Assembly (NCBI GenBank): GCA_903847975.1
Contig: CAINFC010000252.1
Coordinates: forward strand, 1 to 64,000
Origin: an uncultured Acidobacteriota bacterium
GTDB taxonomy: Bacteria > Acidobacteriota > UBA6911 > CAINFC01
Length of the DNA: 64,000 nucleotides
Reading direction: 5' to 3'
The position numbers and the translations under genes are program-made. Shown one piece after another: positions 54,794 through 63,631 of the stretch; position 1 is the first letter of the stretch; each line of letters begins with the position of its first letter. The notes below the pieces were generated by a model that was not told the DNA's origin, ran no database searches, and saw only the letters and a program-made list of their open reading frames with translations.

Positions 54794-55900
54794 ATGAATT
54801 TGACAATGACGAATATCAAGCTGAAGCTGCCGCAGGGAAGCTACCCTATTCTCATCGGTCACGGCCGGCTGGCCCGGACCGCGGAAGCCATGCGGCAGAA
54901 CCGCCTGCAGGGAAGGGCCTTCGTGGTTACCCACCCCCGGATCCGCCGCCTTCACGGGGATGTGCTGCAGAAATCACTGCAGGATGCCGGTTGGGACCAG
55001 GAATGGCTGGAGGTCCCGCAGGGAGAAAGCACCAAATGCCTGGACCAGACCGAGCGTCTTTATTCCCGGCTTATCCGCAGCCGGGCGGGCCGCGGCGACC
55101 TGGTTCTGGCTTTTGGCGGAGGGGTTATCGGCGACCTGGCCGGCTTTGTGGCCGCTACCTACCTTCGTGGAATCCGGCTGGTGCAGATTCCCACCACCTT
55201 GCTGGCCCAGATTGACAGCTCCATCGGCGGAAAGGTCGGGGTCAACCATCGCCTGGGAAAAAACCTGATCGGCGCCTTTCACCAGCCCGCGCTGGTGCTG
55301 ATCGACCCGTCCTGTCTGCTCACTCTTCCCCGAAGGGAACTGCGCGCCGGCCTGATGGAGGCCGTAAAATACGGGGTGATCGCCGATGCCGGACTCTTCT
55401 CCTATCTGGAAAAGTCGGCGGATCCGCTGATCCGCTGCCAGCCGGAAGCCATGCGGCACGTCGTGCAGGCCTGTGCGGCCATCAAGGCCAGGGTGGTTTC
55501 GGAGGACGAGCGCGAATCCGGCCTGCGGATGATCCTCAACTTCGGCCACACCCTGGGGCACGCCTGGGAGACGGTCACCGCCTATCGCCGCTTCAAGCAC
55601 GGAGAAGCGGTGGGCTGGGGAATGATCTTTGCGGCCCGCTGGGCTTGCGATCTCGGCTTTCTTTCCCGCGGCGACGCGGAGCGGCTGGTGCAGCTGGTGC
55701 GCCGCTTCGGTCTCCCGCCGCTTCCCGAAATGGCCGCCGGCGAACTGCTGGCTGCCATGCGCCAGGACAAGAAGCGCTCCGGCGGGTCTCTGCGCTGGGT
55801 CCTTCCGGAGAAGATCGGCGGGGTTTTCATTCATTGCACCGATGATTTTTCCGCCCTGCAGGAGGCCCTTCTGCGACATCAGATGGCAACCCGTCCCTAG
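54794..55900 (+). CDS. aroB: 3-dehydroquinate synthase
   Basis: The 368-residue enzyme forms 3-dehydroquinate from DAHP using NAD and a divalent metal, in the shikimate pathway. It has FGGGVIGDLAGFVAATYLRG, the DSSIGGKVGVN segment, LMEAVKYGVI, and the metal-ligand region LNFGHTLGHAWE (His ligands). Translation may start at 54794, or 12 nt later at a second ATG that AGGA places better; both give the same core. It is followed by menG at 56 bp. Confidence 0.95.
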   Translation: MNLTMTNIKLKLPQGSYPILIGHGRLARTAEAMRQNRLQGRAFVVTHPRIRRLHGDVLQKSLQDAGWDQEWLEVPQGESTKCLDQTERLYSRLIRSRAGRGDLVLAFGGGVIGDLAGFVAATYLRGIRLVQIPTTLLAQIDSSIGGKVGVNHRLGKNLIGAFHQPALVLIDPSCLLTLPRRELRAGLMEAVKYGVIADAGLFSYLEKSADPLIRCQPEAMRHVVQACAAIKARVVSEDERESGLRMILNFGHTLGHAWETVTAYRRFKHGEAVGWGMIFAARWACDLGFLSRGDAERLVQLVRRFGLPPLPEMAAGELLAAMRQDKKRSGGSLRWVLPEKIGGVFIHCTDDFSALQEALLRHQMATRP

Positions 55901-55956
55901 GATCCGGCGGTCTTCCCGCCTTTCCGCCCTTCCCCAACCGCAAAAAGCCACTCATC

Positions 55957-56685
55957 ATGGTAGACAAACAGGCAACCGTCATCCGGGCCATGTTCAATTC
56001 CATCGCCTGGCGCTACGATTTTGCCAACCATCTGCTTTCCCTGGGTGTCGACCGCCTCTGGAGAAAGCGTCTGGTTCGCCGGCTGTCCAGGCATTTCAGC
56101 GGGGATATCCCGCAGATCCTGGATGTGTGCTGCGGAACGGGAGACCTGGCCCTGGAGCTCTCGGCTCTTGGTCCGGTGTTCGGCGCCGATTTCGCCCATT
56201 TCATGCTGCTGCGCGCTCTGCAAAAAGGGCGCTCCCGCTCGTCGCCCTCCTACCCTCTCCATTGGGTGGAAACCGACGCCCTGGCGCTCCCCTTTCCCGC
56301 CGGCCGCTTCGACCTGGTCAGCGCGGCTTTCGGCATTCGCAACTTCGCCAGCCTGGAAGAGGGAATCCGGGAGCTGGCCAGGGTTTTGCGGCCGGGCGGC
56401 GTCCTGGCGGTGCTGGAGTTTTCCATGCCCCGGGGGATCCTGTTCCCCGCACTTTACCGCTTTTATTTTCGGAATATTCTTCCCCGGATCGGAGGCCTGG
56501 TTACCGGCAACGAGGCGGCCTACCGCTACCTTCCCGCCTCGGTTCACCTTTTTTCCAGCCCGGCGGAAATACGTGCCCTCCTGCAGCGCTTCGGACTGAC
56601 ACCGCTGAGCGTGGAGTCCTGGACCGGCGGGATCGCCGCCTGCTATCTGGCACAGAAAGACTCCCCTCCCGCCAAGCCCGCTTAA
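55957..56685 (+). CDS. menG: Demethylmenaquinone methyltransferase (UbiE/MenG)
   Basis: The 242-residue SAM-dependent methyltransferase has the UbiE-family opening MFNSIAWRYDFANHLLSLG. The SAM site is ILDVCCGTGDLALEL (54-68). The family motif AAFGIRNF (about 127-134) and PGGVLAVLEF are present. It methylates demethylmenaquinone, the last step of menaquinone synthesis. The window has no ubiquinone-specific gene, so menaquinone is the likely electron carrier for the nearby complex I. The start codon has no strong Shine-Dalgarno sequence. Confidence 0.88.
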   Translation: MVDKQATVIRAMFNSIAWRYDFANHLLSLGVDRLWRKRLVRRLSRHFSGDIPQILDVCCGTGDLALELSALGPVFGADFAHFMLLRALQKGRSRSSPSYPLHWVETDALALPFPAGRFDLVSAAFGIRNFASLEEGIRELARVLRPGGVLAVLEFSMPRGILFPALYRFYFRNILPRIGGLVTGNEAAYRYLPASVHLFSSPAEIRALLQRFGLTPLSVESWTGGIAACYLAQKDSPPAKPA

Positions 56686-56756
56686 CGGAACCGTTCCAAG
56701 GGGGAAGGAAACCGCGGGCCACTTGTTGTACCTCCCTGGGTCCAGCGGAAAAAGGA

Positions 56757-59423
56757 TCAAGGATTCAATTTTTCATTCAGGAGCTCCTGAAAAGCGGGAT
56801 TGCCTCTCAGGTTTGCCAGCTCCGGATCCCGGGCCAGGTAAATTCGAGGATAGCCTTTCCGGGCTGCTGTTTTAAGCCAATCAAATACTAGCTCGTTGTT
56901 TTGTGCGATATGAGCAATAATGGCCGCATTAAAATAAAATTCCGGATTGGCCTCCAGCAAAAGAGCTTTTCTGGCATACATCTCAGCCTCCTTCGAATTC
57001 CCGGTCTTTGCCCTGCAAAGAGCAAGTACCATCAGGACTCGAGCTGATTTTGGATTTACTTTCAGTTCGCCCAAGCACAGGATTGTCGCCCGGGCGTAGG
57101 CATCTGCTGCTTTCTTTTGCCCGTTCTTGGTCCAACGATAAGCGTCTCCTAAGTTGGCCCACATCTGATAGTGATCCGGTGATAATCGGGTGGCAGATTC
57201 GAAAGCCTCGGCAGCTTCTTCAAAATGGTTGCTATAAAACTCCAGGGTACCGATGTTCGAATAAGCCAAAGCAGTGGGCTGCAGCTCGAGCGATTTCCTG
57301 TGCGAGACCAGAGCCTGCGAAAAATCTCCCATCAGCTGCTCGGTGGAGCCCAGGTTGGCGAAGGCCACGGCGTTGTCCGGCGAGAGCTCGGTTACGCGGC
57401 GGAACATTTCCGCAGCCCGGGGGTAATTGCCGCTATTGTAATAAAAAGCAGCAAGCTTGCTGTACCCGGCCCAGTAGGCCGGTTGAAGGCCGATGGCTCG
57501 CTGAAAGGTCTTTTCCGCTTCCGTCCGGCTCCCGGCCGCCGCATAGGAATTCGCCAGGCCCAGGGTAGCCGCGTAGTGTCCCGGTTGCACCTCCAGGGTT
57601 TTACGGAAGGAGGCCACCGCCTCCTCGGCCTGTCCGGCAGCCAGCCGCAGCTCGCCAATGGTAACCCCCACATCGGGAAAGTCGGGATCCAGCTTCCGTG
57701 CCCGGGCACAGGCCGAATCGGCGAGCTCCACCCATTTCCTGTCGCGGGTTTTGTTGTACTTGACCAGGTATCCCCGGCCCAGGGCGGCCCATATCATGGC
57801 AGCATCCGGTTTTTCCGCGCTCAGGCCTTTCAGGAGCTCGATGGCCTGATCCACGGAAGTTTCCCGGTCATAGCGCTGCAGATATCCCATCGCCTTGATG
57901 TACTGTTCCTGTGCCAGGGCCGATTCCAGTCCGGCCGGCTTGCGCGCGGCCTGGCCTGGAGCGAAAGAGATATGGAGCGAGCTCGTGACCTCGTCCGCCA
58001 GGCGATCCTGGATGCCGAACAGGTCCGAGGCGTTTCCATCGATGGCGTTGCCGCGGATTTCCCTTTTGAGCTTTACATTCCAAAGGGAATAGGTCACCCG
58101 GATGCGATCTCCGCTGCGCTGAACCGATCCGCCTACCAGCAAATTGGCCCCCACATCCCGGGCAGCCAGGAACGGATCTTCCTCCCGGTCCGATACTTTA
58201 AAGGCATCGCTGGGCATTACGATCTGGATACCTCCCGTCTGACCCAGCCGGGCGCTGAGCACTGCCACCATCCCCTCTCCCAGCTGACCCGATTCCTGGT
58301 TTCCCAGGTTTTTAAAGGGAAGAACGACCAGGAATTTCTGGTCCGGCAGGAAGGACCCGGCGGGGTTCGGGCGCGACACCCAGAAGTACCCCGCTGTCGC
58401 CAGAAACAACAGCAGGACCAGGGACAGCAGACCATAGAGGATCGCCTTCCCTGGCAAACGCACCTTGGCAGATTGCCCCCCCTTTTCCGGTGCAGAGGAG
58501 AGCAGCGCTTCCTCCATCCAGGCGCCGGCCGTGCTCATATCCGGCAGGCGCTCCCCGACATTCTTGGTGAGACAACGGCGCAGCAATTCCTTGATCCGTT
58601 CTGGCAATCCTTCGGGAATCTGAACCCAGGGCGGTTCGCCGGCGATGACAGCGGCAATCCGGTCCGTGATGGTCTCCCCGTCGAATGCCTTTTTACCGGA
58701 CAGCATTTCAAACAGCACGCAGCCGAACGCCCAAATATCGGTTCGATGATCCACCGTCTGACCGCGAGCCTGCTCCGGACTCATGTAGGTCGGAGTTCCC
58801 AGGATGGTTCCCGGGGTGGTTTCGAAGTTTTCGAGCGTGGGGGATTCCGCGGCATCCAGGCCGCTCAGCGTGGGGGATTCCAACCTCCCGGCGCTTCCGG
58901 CTTCCGGCCGGGAGCCTTTGGCCAGTCCGAAATCCAGAATCTTGACCAGGCCGTCGGGAGTTATCATGATATTCTGAGGTTTCAGGTCGCGATGCATGAT
59001 GCCCTTGGCATGCGCCGCACCCAGAGCTTCCGCAATCTGCCGGCCGATGCGGATCGCCTCCCGCCACGGGACGGCCCCGGAGCCGATTCGGTCGGAAAGC
59101 GTTCTCCCCGGAATGAATTCCAGAACAAGGAATTGAACGTTATTCCACTCGGCGATGTCGTAGATGGCCGCAATGTTGGGATGGTTTATGGCGGCCAGCA
59201 TTCGCGCTTCACGCTCGAAGCGGGCGATCTGCAGCTCGCCGCTGCCCCGGGGGGATGGAGGCAGCACCTTGATAGCCACTTCCCGGCCCAGCTTGCTGTC
59301 CCGGGCCAGGTAAACCTCTCCCATGCCGCCGACTCCCAGGCACTCGATAATGGTATAAGGCCCCAGACTTCCCCCGGGATGGAGGGAGCGGGATCGGCTG
59401 CTGCTTGGGGAAGAGGCCGCCAT
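56757..59423 (-). CDS. Ser/Thr kinase with TolB-like and TPR domains
   Basis: The 888-residue protein has a Hanks kinase domain (about 22-290): GVGGMGEVY loop, K52, HRDLKPQN (D146, N151), DFG D164 and GTPTYMSPEQARGQ. A single membrane helix (about 328-350) follows. Next is a FlgO/TolB-like domain (about 365-490) with FLVVLPFKNLG and the DRLADEV segment. The rest is a TPR array to the C-terminus (about 510-885). The layout is typical of acidobacterial kinases that combine a cytoplasmic kinase with a periplasmic sensor and scaffold. Substrates unknown. The last 500 bp are noticeably more AT-rich than the kinase part. Confidence 0.88.
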   Translation of the reverse strand: MAASSPSSSRSRSLHPGGSLGPYTIIECLGVGGMGEVYLARDSKLGREVAIKVLPPSPRGSGELQIARFEREARMLAAINHPNIAAIYDIAEWNNVQFLVLEFIPGRTLSDRIGSGAVPWREAIRIGRQIAEALGAAHAKGIMHRDLKPQNIMITPDGLVKILDFGLAKGSRPEAGSAGRLESPTLSGLDAAESPTLENFETTPGTILGTPTYMSPEQARGQTVDHRTDIWAFGCVLFEMLSGKKAFDGETITDRIAAVIAGEPPWVQIPEGLPERIKELLRRCLTKNVGERLPDMSTAGAWMEEALLSSAPEKGGQSAKVRLPGKAILYGLLSLVLLLFLATAGYFWVSRPNPAGSFLPDQKFLVVLPFKNLGNQESGQLGEGMVAVLSARLGQTGGIQIVMPSDAFKVSDREEDPFLAARDVGANLLVGGSVQRSGDRIRVTYSLWNVKLKREIRGNAIDGNASDLFGIQDRLADEVTSSLHISFAPGQAARKPAGLESALAQEQYIKAMGYLQRYDRETSVDQAIELLKGLSAEKPDAAMIWAALGRGYLVKYNKTRDRKWVELADSACARARKLDPDFPDVGVTIGELRLAAGQAEEAVASFRKTLEVQPGHYAATLGLANSYAAAGSRTEAEKTFQRAIGLQPAYWAGYSKLAAFYYNSGNYPRAAEMFRRVTELSPDNAVAFANLGSTEQLMGDFSQALVSHRKSLELQPTALAYSNIGTLEFYSNHFEEAAEAFESATRLSPDHYQMWANLGDAYRWTKNGQKKAADAYARATILCLGELKVNPKSARVLMVLALCRAKTGNSKEAEMYARKALLLEANPEFYFNAAIIAHIAQNNELVFDWLKTAARKGYPRIYLARDPELANLRGNPAFQELLNEKLNP

Positions 59424-59496
59424 TATGTCGTTCCTGGCCTCCTATCCTAAGACCCAAGGGAGCCGGATCGGGTATTCCATTCTCAATCCCGCGGGC

Positions 59497-62400
59497 TCAG
59501 CGCAGCACCAGGGGAAGACGGATGAAAACCAGGCTGGCGGAAGGAGCGGCAATCTGGCTGCCCGGATCCTCCGAGGGCCACAGCACCGGCCGGTCCGCCT
59601 GCTCCTTGTCGGGATCGATGCCCCCCATCGGATCCGGCATCGCCCGCCTCGCCGCCACCGCCGCCACCCCCATCATCAGCTGGTACTGCGCCGCCGTGTT
59701 GCCGTGCACCTCCACCTGGTACACCCCCGCCACCGGCGCCGCCACTACCACCTGGTCGATCCCCACCGACAAATTGCTGATCCACGGCGGCTCCTTGGCA
59801 CTTTCCGGCGCCCACACGTACAGGTCCGGATCCCCCGTAACCGGAGTCACCGTCACCGTCAGCGTCTGCCCCACCGTCAGACTCTGCCGGTAGATCCGCA
59901 CCTGCTGCCGCCGGATGCTGTCGGTCGGCGGCGTGTAATTGATGCTCCCCTTGTACGGAAACACCGATACATTCCCCGCCTGGTCGATCGCCCAGGCCTG
60001 CAGCGCATGCATCCCCACAAACGGCACCAGCTTCCAGTCGTAATTCGAACTGGCCGTCGCGTACGGCACCCACCCCGACTGCTGCACCGGGATCCAGCTC
60101 TTCACCCCCTGGTTGTACTCAAACTCCTGGTAAAACAACGAGGCCAACCCCGAGCTGGGTGATGCATCGCTCGCCGCCGCATCCAGCTTGATACTCAGGC
60201 TGCCGGTGGCCGCCGCCCCCTGGGCCACGCGGAAGCTGTCCACGTGCGGCGGCGTGTTATCGGGCAGGGCTCCCAGAACGCTGACCGTTCGCAGAACCTG
60301 ATTGTTGTCCTCCCGGCTCTCGGCCGCCGTGTTCCCCGGATCGATTACCGCGCAGATCGTCACCTCCCCCATGGCCGACGGCGTCCACGGTACCCCGTTG
60401 GTGCTCTCCGTGCTGTCCGGAGACAGAAAGGCGATCGCGCCGCTGCCCATCGACGCCCCGCTGCCGCAGTCCCCTTTGCGGAAGTCAACGGAAATGTTGC
60501 TCCGCACGTTCTTGCCCCCGTTGCGGTGCACCAGCAGCCCGATGGCCCCCGCGGTGCCAACATGCGGCGTGGCAGGACTGGTCCAGAGCTCGTAGCTGTA
60601 GCCGTACAGATCGTCGATGGCCCCGCTCAGGCTGTCCAGCACGGTGTAGGCCGCCGGCAGCGTTACGCTGCGGTTGTCCGGATTGGTGACGCTCACCGCA
60701 TAGGTACCCGGCACCAGCCCCTCGGGCACCGTGGCCCGCAGCTCCGTCGCGCTGACGTAGGTTGTTGCCAGGACCGTGGTGCCCCCGGAGGCTGCCGGAG
60801 CCTTTTGAGCCGTATTCAGAAGAGCCGCGGAGATTCCCTCCACGAATCCGTTGCCCACCAGGGTGATTTCGTTGGGCACGTCGTTCCACCCCTGGTTGGG
60901 CCGAACCTCAACAAGCTGCAGCGGGGCGGAAGCGGCCTGGGTGCGCGTCATGCTCCACACCCCGAGGTTGCTGTAGGTCACATGGATCGTCCTCGGATTG
61001 GTAGGCAAAACGAGCAATCCGAAATTATGGCTCCTGTCTGCCGAAGGCCCCAAACCGTTATTGATCGGCGTCCACAAGCCACCGCTGTCGGTGGAAAGAA
61101 AGGCGCCGTTAATGCCGATCAGATAAAGCGTGGATGGCGTCAGGGAATCCACCGCGATTCGCCAGACGGAACCTGCCGACAGACCGCTGCTGCTGGCATA
61201 CCAGGTCGTGCCGCCATTGGTGCTTTTCCAGACGCCCTGCGGATTGCCCACTCCCGCATACAGCGTATTGGGATTGGAGGGGTCCGGGGCAATCGAATTC
61301 ACCCAGGTATTGGTGGGCAAGCCGCCGGAGGAGCCGCTCCAGCTGCCGCCTCCATCGGTGCTTTTGAAAATTCCTGTGTCCGTGCCCGCATAGACCGTCT
61401 GGCTGCTTGCCGGAGAAAAAGCCAGGTCGTTGACATTGGAGTCGGTCATTCCGTTAGAAGCGGAGGCCCAGTTGGTACCGGCGTTGATGGTCTTATAAAC
61501 GCCATTGCCGCGCGTGCCGGCGTAAAGTGTTTGCGATTGGGCGGGATCCAATAGGAGGGATCGGATATTACTGCTGGGAAGTTCGTTCTTTTTTTGTATC
61601 CAGGTCGCTCCGCCGTTAGTCGTCTGAAATACACCCTCCCAGCCGGTTCCCACATACATAACCTGACTGTTGTTGGGATCGATGGCGATCGATCCCGCAG
61701 TATCGGTAATTAGGCCAGTCTCCGGGGATCCGTATGGAGCCCAGGAAGTCCCTCCGTCCAGGCTTCGGAAAAGTCCAGCCACATGGACAGCCGCATAAAG
61801 AGTCTGCGGTGACCCCGGGACAAAGGCGAGAGCATTCGTATTGGAATGGTTGATTCCGGTGCTGGCAGAGTCCCAACTGGAGCCGCTATTGGTACTTTTA
61901 AAGACGCCGCCCCCCTCACTGCCGGCATAAAGGGTTTGCGCTGATCCGGGCTGGATCGCTAAGGTGTAAATGGCGGCGGCGTAGTTCGGAATGCCGCTTC
62001 CAGACTGGATCCAGCTGCTTCCGCCGTTGGTGCTTTTAAAGATTCGCTGTCGCCAGGTCGCCGCATAAAGAGTCTGGGGAGAAACAGGATCCAGCACCAG
62101 TCCGCGCATGTCCCAATGGGATATTCCGTTATTGACGGCTGTCCAGGCAGCTCCTCCATTGGTACTCTTATAAACCCCTGCTCCGTGAGTGGATACATAG
62201 AGGATTTGCGAATTGGAAGGATCGATTCCAACGGCATAAATGTCGTTGTTGGCTACGGGAAGTCCGGCATGAGACAGCACCCAGCTTCCCCCTCCATCCG
62301 TGGTTTTGAACAATCCCGCCGATGTGCCGGCGTATGTCCCGGCATAAAGCAATTGATGATTGCCGGGGTCCATGGCTATGGTAGTCACATTCGTGAGGGT

Positions 62401-62916
62401 GAGGCCGGTTTTCGCCGCTGAGAAGGTACTGCCTCCATTGGTGCTTTTATAAATTCCATCCCCGCCCATTCCGATGTAAATCGTCTGCGAATTGGCAGAG
62501 TCGATCAGGATGAATTCGATGCCCGAAGTACTGGGAATTCCCGTCGTGCCGGACGGCAGGTCCGACCAGGAAATCCCGCCATTGGTCGACTTCCGGAGGA
62601 GACCGCCCCACTGCCCCACATAAAGCACCTGCGGATTGGCCGGATCGATCGCCAAAGAGCGGACGTTGGTGCCGGCAAACAGGTTTTGCCAGCTGCCGCC
62701 GCCGTCGGTGCTCCTGAACAGTCCCCCGCCATAGGTGCCGGCGTATAAAGTACCCGGCGTCAGAGGGTCAAGGACAATTGCACTTATTTCCGGTGTTCGC
62801 GGTCCATGATTCGTCCAAAAGTTGTTCCCCGCCACAGCCCATGAAAATGTCATCAGCGCCGTGGCCGTCGCGCACACGAATCTGCGCAAGTAATGAATAG
62901 CGGAGCCCATTTTCAT
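59497..62916 (-). CDS. Giant secreted beta-propeller repeat protein with LPL-type C-terminus
   Basis: The 1139-residue protein (ATG at 62916 with GGGAG 6 nt upstream) has a signal peptide to about residue 29. About 13 tandem BNR/YCF48-like repeats of 40-50 residues follow (about 45-660), each with an LYAG strand and a KSTNGGxSW Asp-box-like turn, i.e. multi-bladed propellers. Then come an IPT-like domain, a CARDB-like domain (about 775-880), an Ig-like region and a PPC (pre-peptidase C-terminal) domain (about 1030-1105). It ends IRLPLVLR. No catalytic residue set is apparent; a surface or adhesion role is most likely. It is separated from the TPR kinase start by about 70 bp. Confidence 0.75.
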   Translation of the reverse strand: MKMGSAIHYLRRFVCATATALMTFSWAVAGNNFWTNHGPRTPEISAIVLDPLTPGTLYAGTYGGGLFRSTDGGGSWQNLFAGTNVRSLAIDPANPQVLYVGQWGGLLRKSTNGGISWSDLPSGTTGIPSTSGIEFILIDSANSQTIYIGMGGDGIYKSTNGGSTFSAAKTGLTLTNVTTIAMDPGNHQLLYAGTYAGTSAGLFKTTDGGGSWVLSHAGLPVANNDIYAVGIDPSNSQILYVSTHGAGVYKSTNGGAAWTAVNNGISHWDMRGLVLDPVSPQTLYAATWRQRIFKSTNGGSSWIQSGSGIPNYAAAIYTLAIQPGSAQTLYAGSEGGGVFKSTNSGSSWDSASTGINHSNTNALAFVPGSPQTLYAAVHVAGLFRSLDGGTSWAPYGSPETGLITDTAGSIAIDPNNSQVMYVGTGWEGVFQTTNGGATWIQKKNELPSSNIRSLLLDPAQSQTLYAGTRGNGVYKTINAGTNWASASNGMTDSNVNDLAFSPASSQTVYAGTDTGIFKSTDGGGSWSGSSGGLPTNTWVNSIAPDPSNPNTLYAGVGNPQGVWKSTNGGTTWYASSSGLSAGSVWRIAVDSLTPSTLYLIGINGAFLSTDSGGLWTPINNGLGPSADRSHNFGLLVLPTNPRTIHVTYSNLGVWSMTRTQAASAPLQLVEVRPNQGWNDVPNEITLVGNGFVEGISAALLNTAQKAPAASGGTTVLATTYVSATELRATVPEGLVPGTYAVSVTNPDNRSVTLPAAYTVLDSLSGAIDDLYGYSYELWTSPATPHVGTAGAIGLLVHRNGGKNVRSNISVDFRKGDCGSGASMGSGAIAFLSPDSTESTNGVPWTPSAMGEVTICAVIDPGNTAAESREDNNQVLRTVSVLGALPDNTPPHVDSFRVAQGAAATGSLSIKLDAAASDASPSSGLASLFYQEFEYNQGVKSWIPVQQSGWVPYATASSNYDWKLVPFVGMHALQAWAIDQAGNVSVFPYKGSINYTPPTDSIRRQQVRIYRQSLTVGQTLTVTVTPVTGDPDLYVWAPESAKEPPWISNLSVGIDQVVVAAPVAGVYQVEVHGNTAAQYQLMMGVAAVAARRAMPDPMGGIDPDKEQADRPVLWPSEDPGSQIAAPSASLVFIRLPLVLR

Positions 62917-63146
62917 CCGTTCTCCCACAAAAAGATGAAATAAATCAAAAACAAAAAATGCAATGCAAGGGAACAACGGTGCAACGGCGCCACTGCCGAC
63001 TGACACATTGTATGATAGAGAAAAGATTACTCGCGAGAGCCGTTCTTGTCAAATCCTATCTGGAAGGCTTGGCGGCAAAGAGCTGCAGCGGGGAGCGGTG
63101 CCGCGCCAGCACCTGGGCTCCCCTGCCAAGGCGGGAGCGAGAAAGC

Positions 63147-63578
63147 TTAGCCGCTGCGCTTTTTCTGCTGGAGCAGGAGGTCGTAGAACTGCGGATTGAA
63201 CAGGGCCCCGGGCCGTCTTTCCTGCAGGCGGCGCACGGCTTCGGGGCCGTCCCAGCCGAGGTGCAGCAGGATGTACCCGGCCAGCAGGGCCGAGCGGTTG
63301 AGCCCCATCCCGCAGTGGGAAAGAACCCGGCGGCCGGCCTGGATCATCTGCGCTCCCATGGCAGCCAGGGCTTCCAGGGTCAGCGGATCCGGAGGAGGAT
63401 CGTCCAGGATCGGAAAGTAGACGTAAACCACGGACCCCGGGAAGGTGGAAACACCGTGGTCCAGGCCGCCCTCCAGATCGAAGATGACATGAATCTGCAT
63501 TTCTTCGATCAATTCCCAGTCGTTGATCGCCTGGGAAACGAACAGCTGTCGGGCGTCGTCAATGGCGGCTATCTGCAT
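63147..63578 (-). CDS. Dual-specificity/tyrosine phosphatase-like protein
   Basis: The 143-residue protein has the Cx5R signature HCGMGLNRS (C89, R95). An Asp in FPILDDPP (about 59-60) is a candidate general acid, preceded by an alpha/beta core. It should dephosphorylate phosphotyrosine or phospholipid-type substrates in the cytoplasm. No signal peptide. It is downstream of serC with a hairpin in the 53-bp gap, and is perhaps only partly coexpressed. Small size and missing N-terminal additions mean substrate class cannot be set. Confidence 0.75.
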   Translation of the reverse strand: MQIAAIDDARQLFVSQAINDWELIEEMQIHVIFDLEGGLDHGVSTFPGSVVYVYFPILDDPPPDPLTLEALAAMGAQMIQAGRRVLSHCGMGLNRSALLAGYILLHLGWDGPEAVRRLQERRPGALFNPQFYDLLLQQKKRSG

Positions 63579-63583
63579 GGCGG

Positions 63584-63620
63584 GAAAAGCAGAAAAGCAG
63601 GGGCGCCGGAGAGGCGCCCC
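63584..63620 (-). terminator. Terminator-like hairpin between serC and the phosphatase gene
   Basis: A perfect 8-bp stem, GGGGCGCC (63600-63607) with GGCGCCCC (63613-63620), has a 5-nt loop. Read leftward, it is followed by TGCTTTTCTGCTTTTCC. The U-tract is interrupted, so termination may be partial and readthrough into the phosphatase gene is possible. Confidence 0.45.
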
Positions 63621-63631
63621 TGCTGCGGATC

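Noticed and set aside
61100-62800. Tandem direct repeats that could suggest a CRISPR or satellite
   Set aside because: The repeat units of about 130-140 bp follow the codon register of the BNR/YCF48-like protein repeats and vary at synonymous positions, so they are protein repeats, not a CRISPR array.
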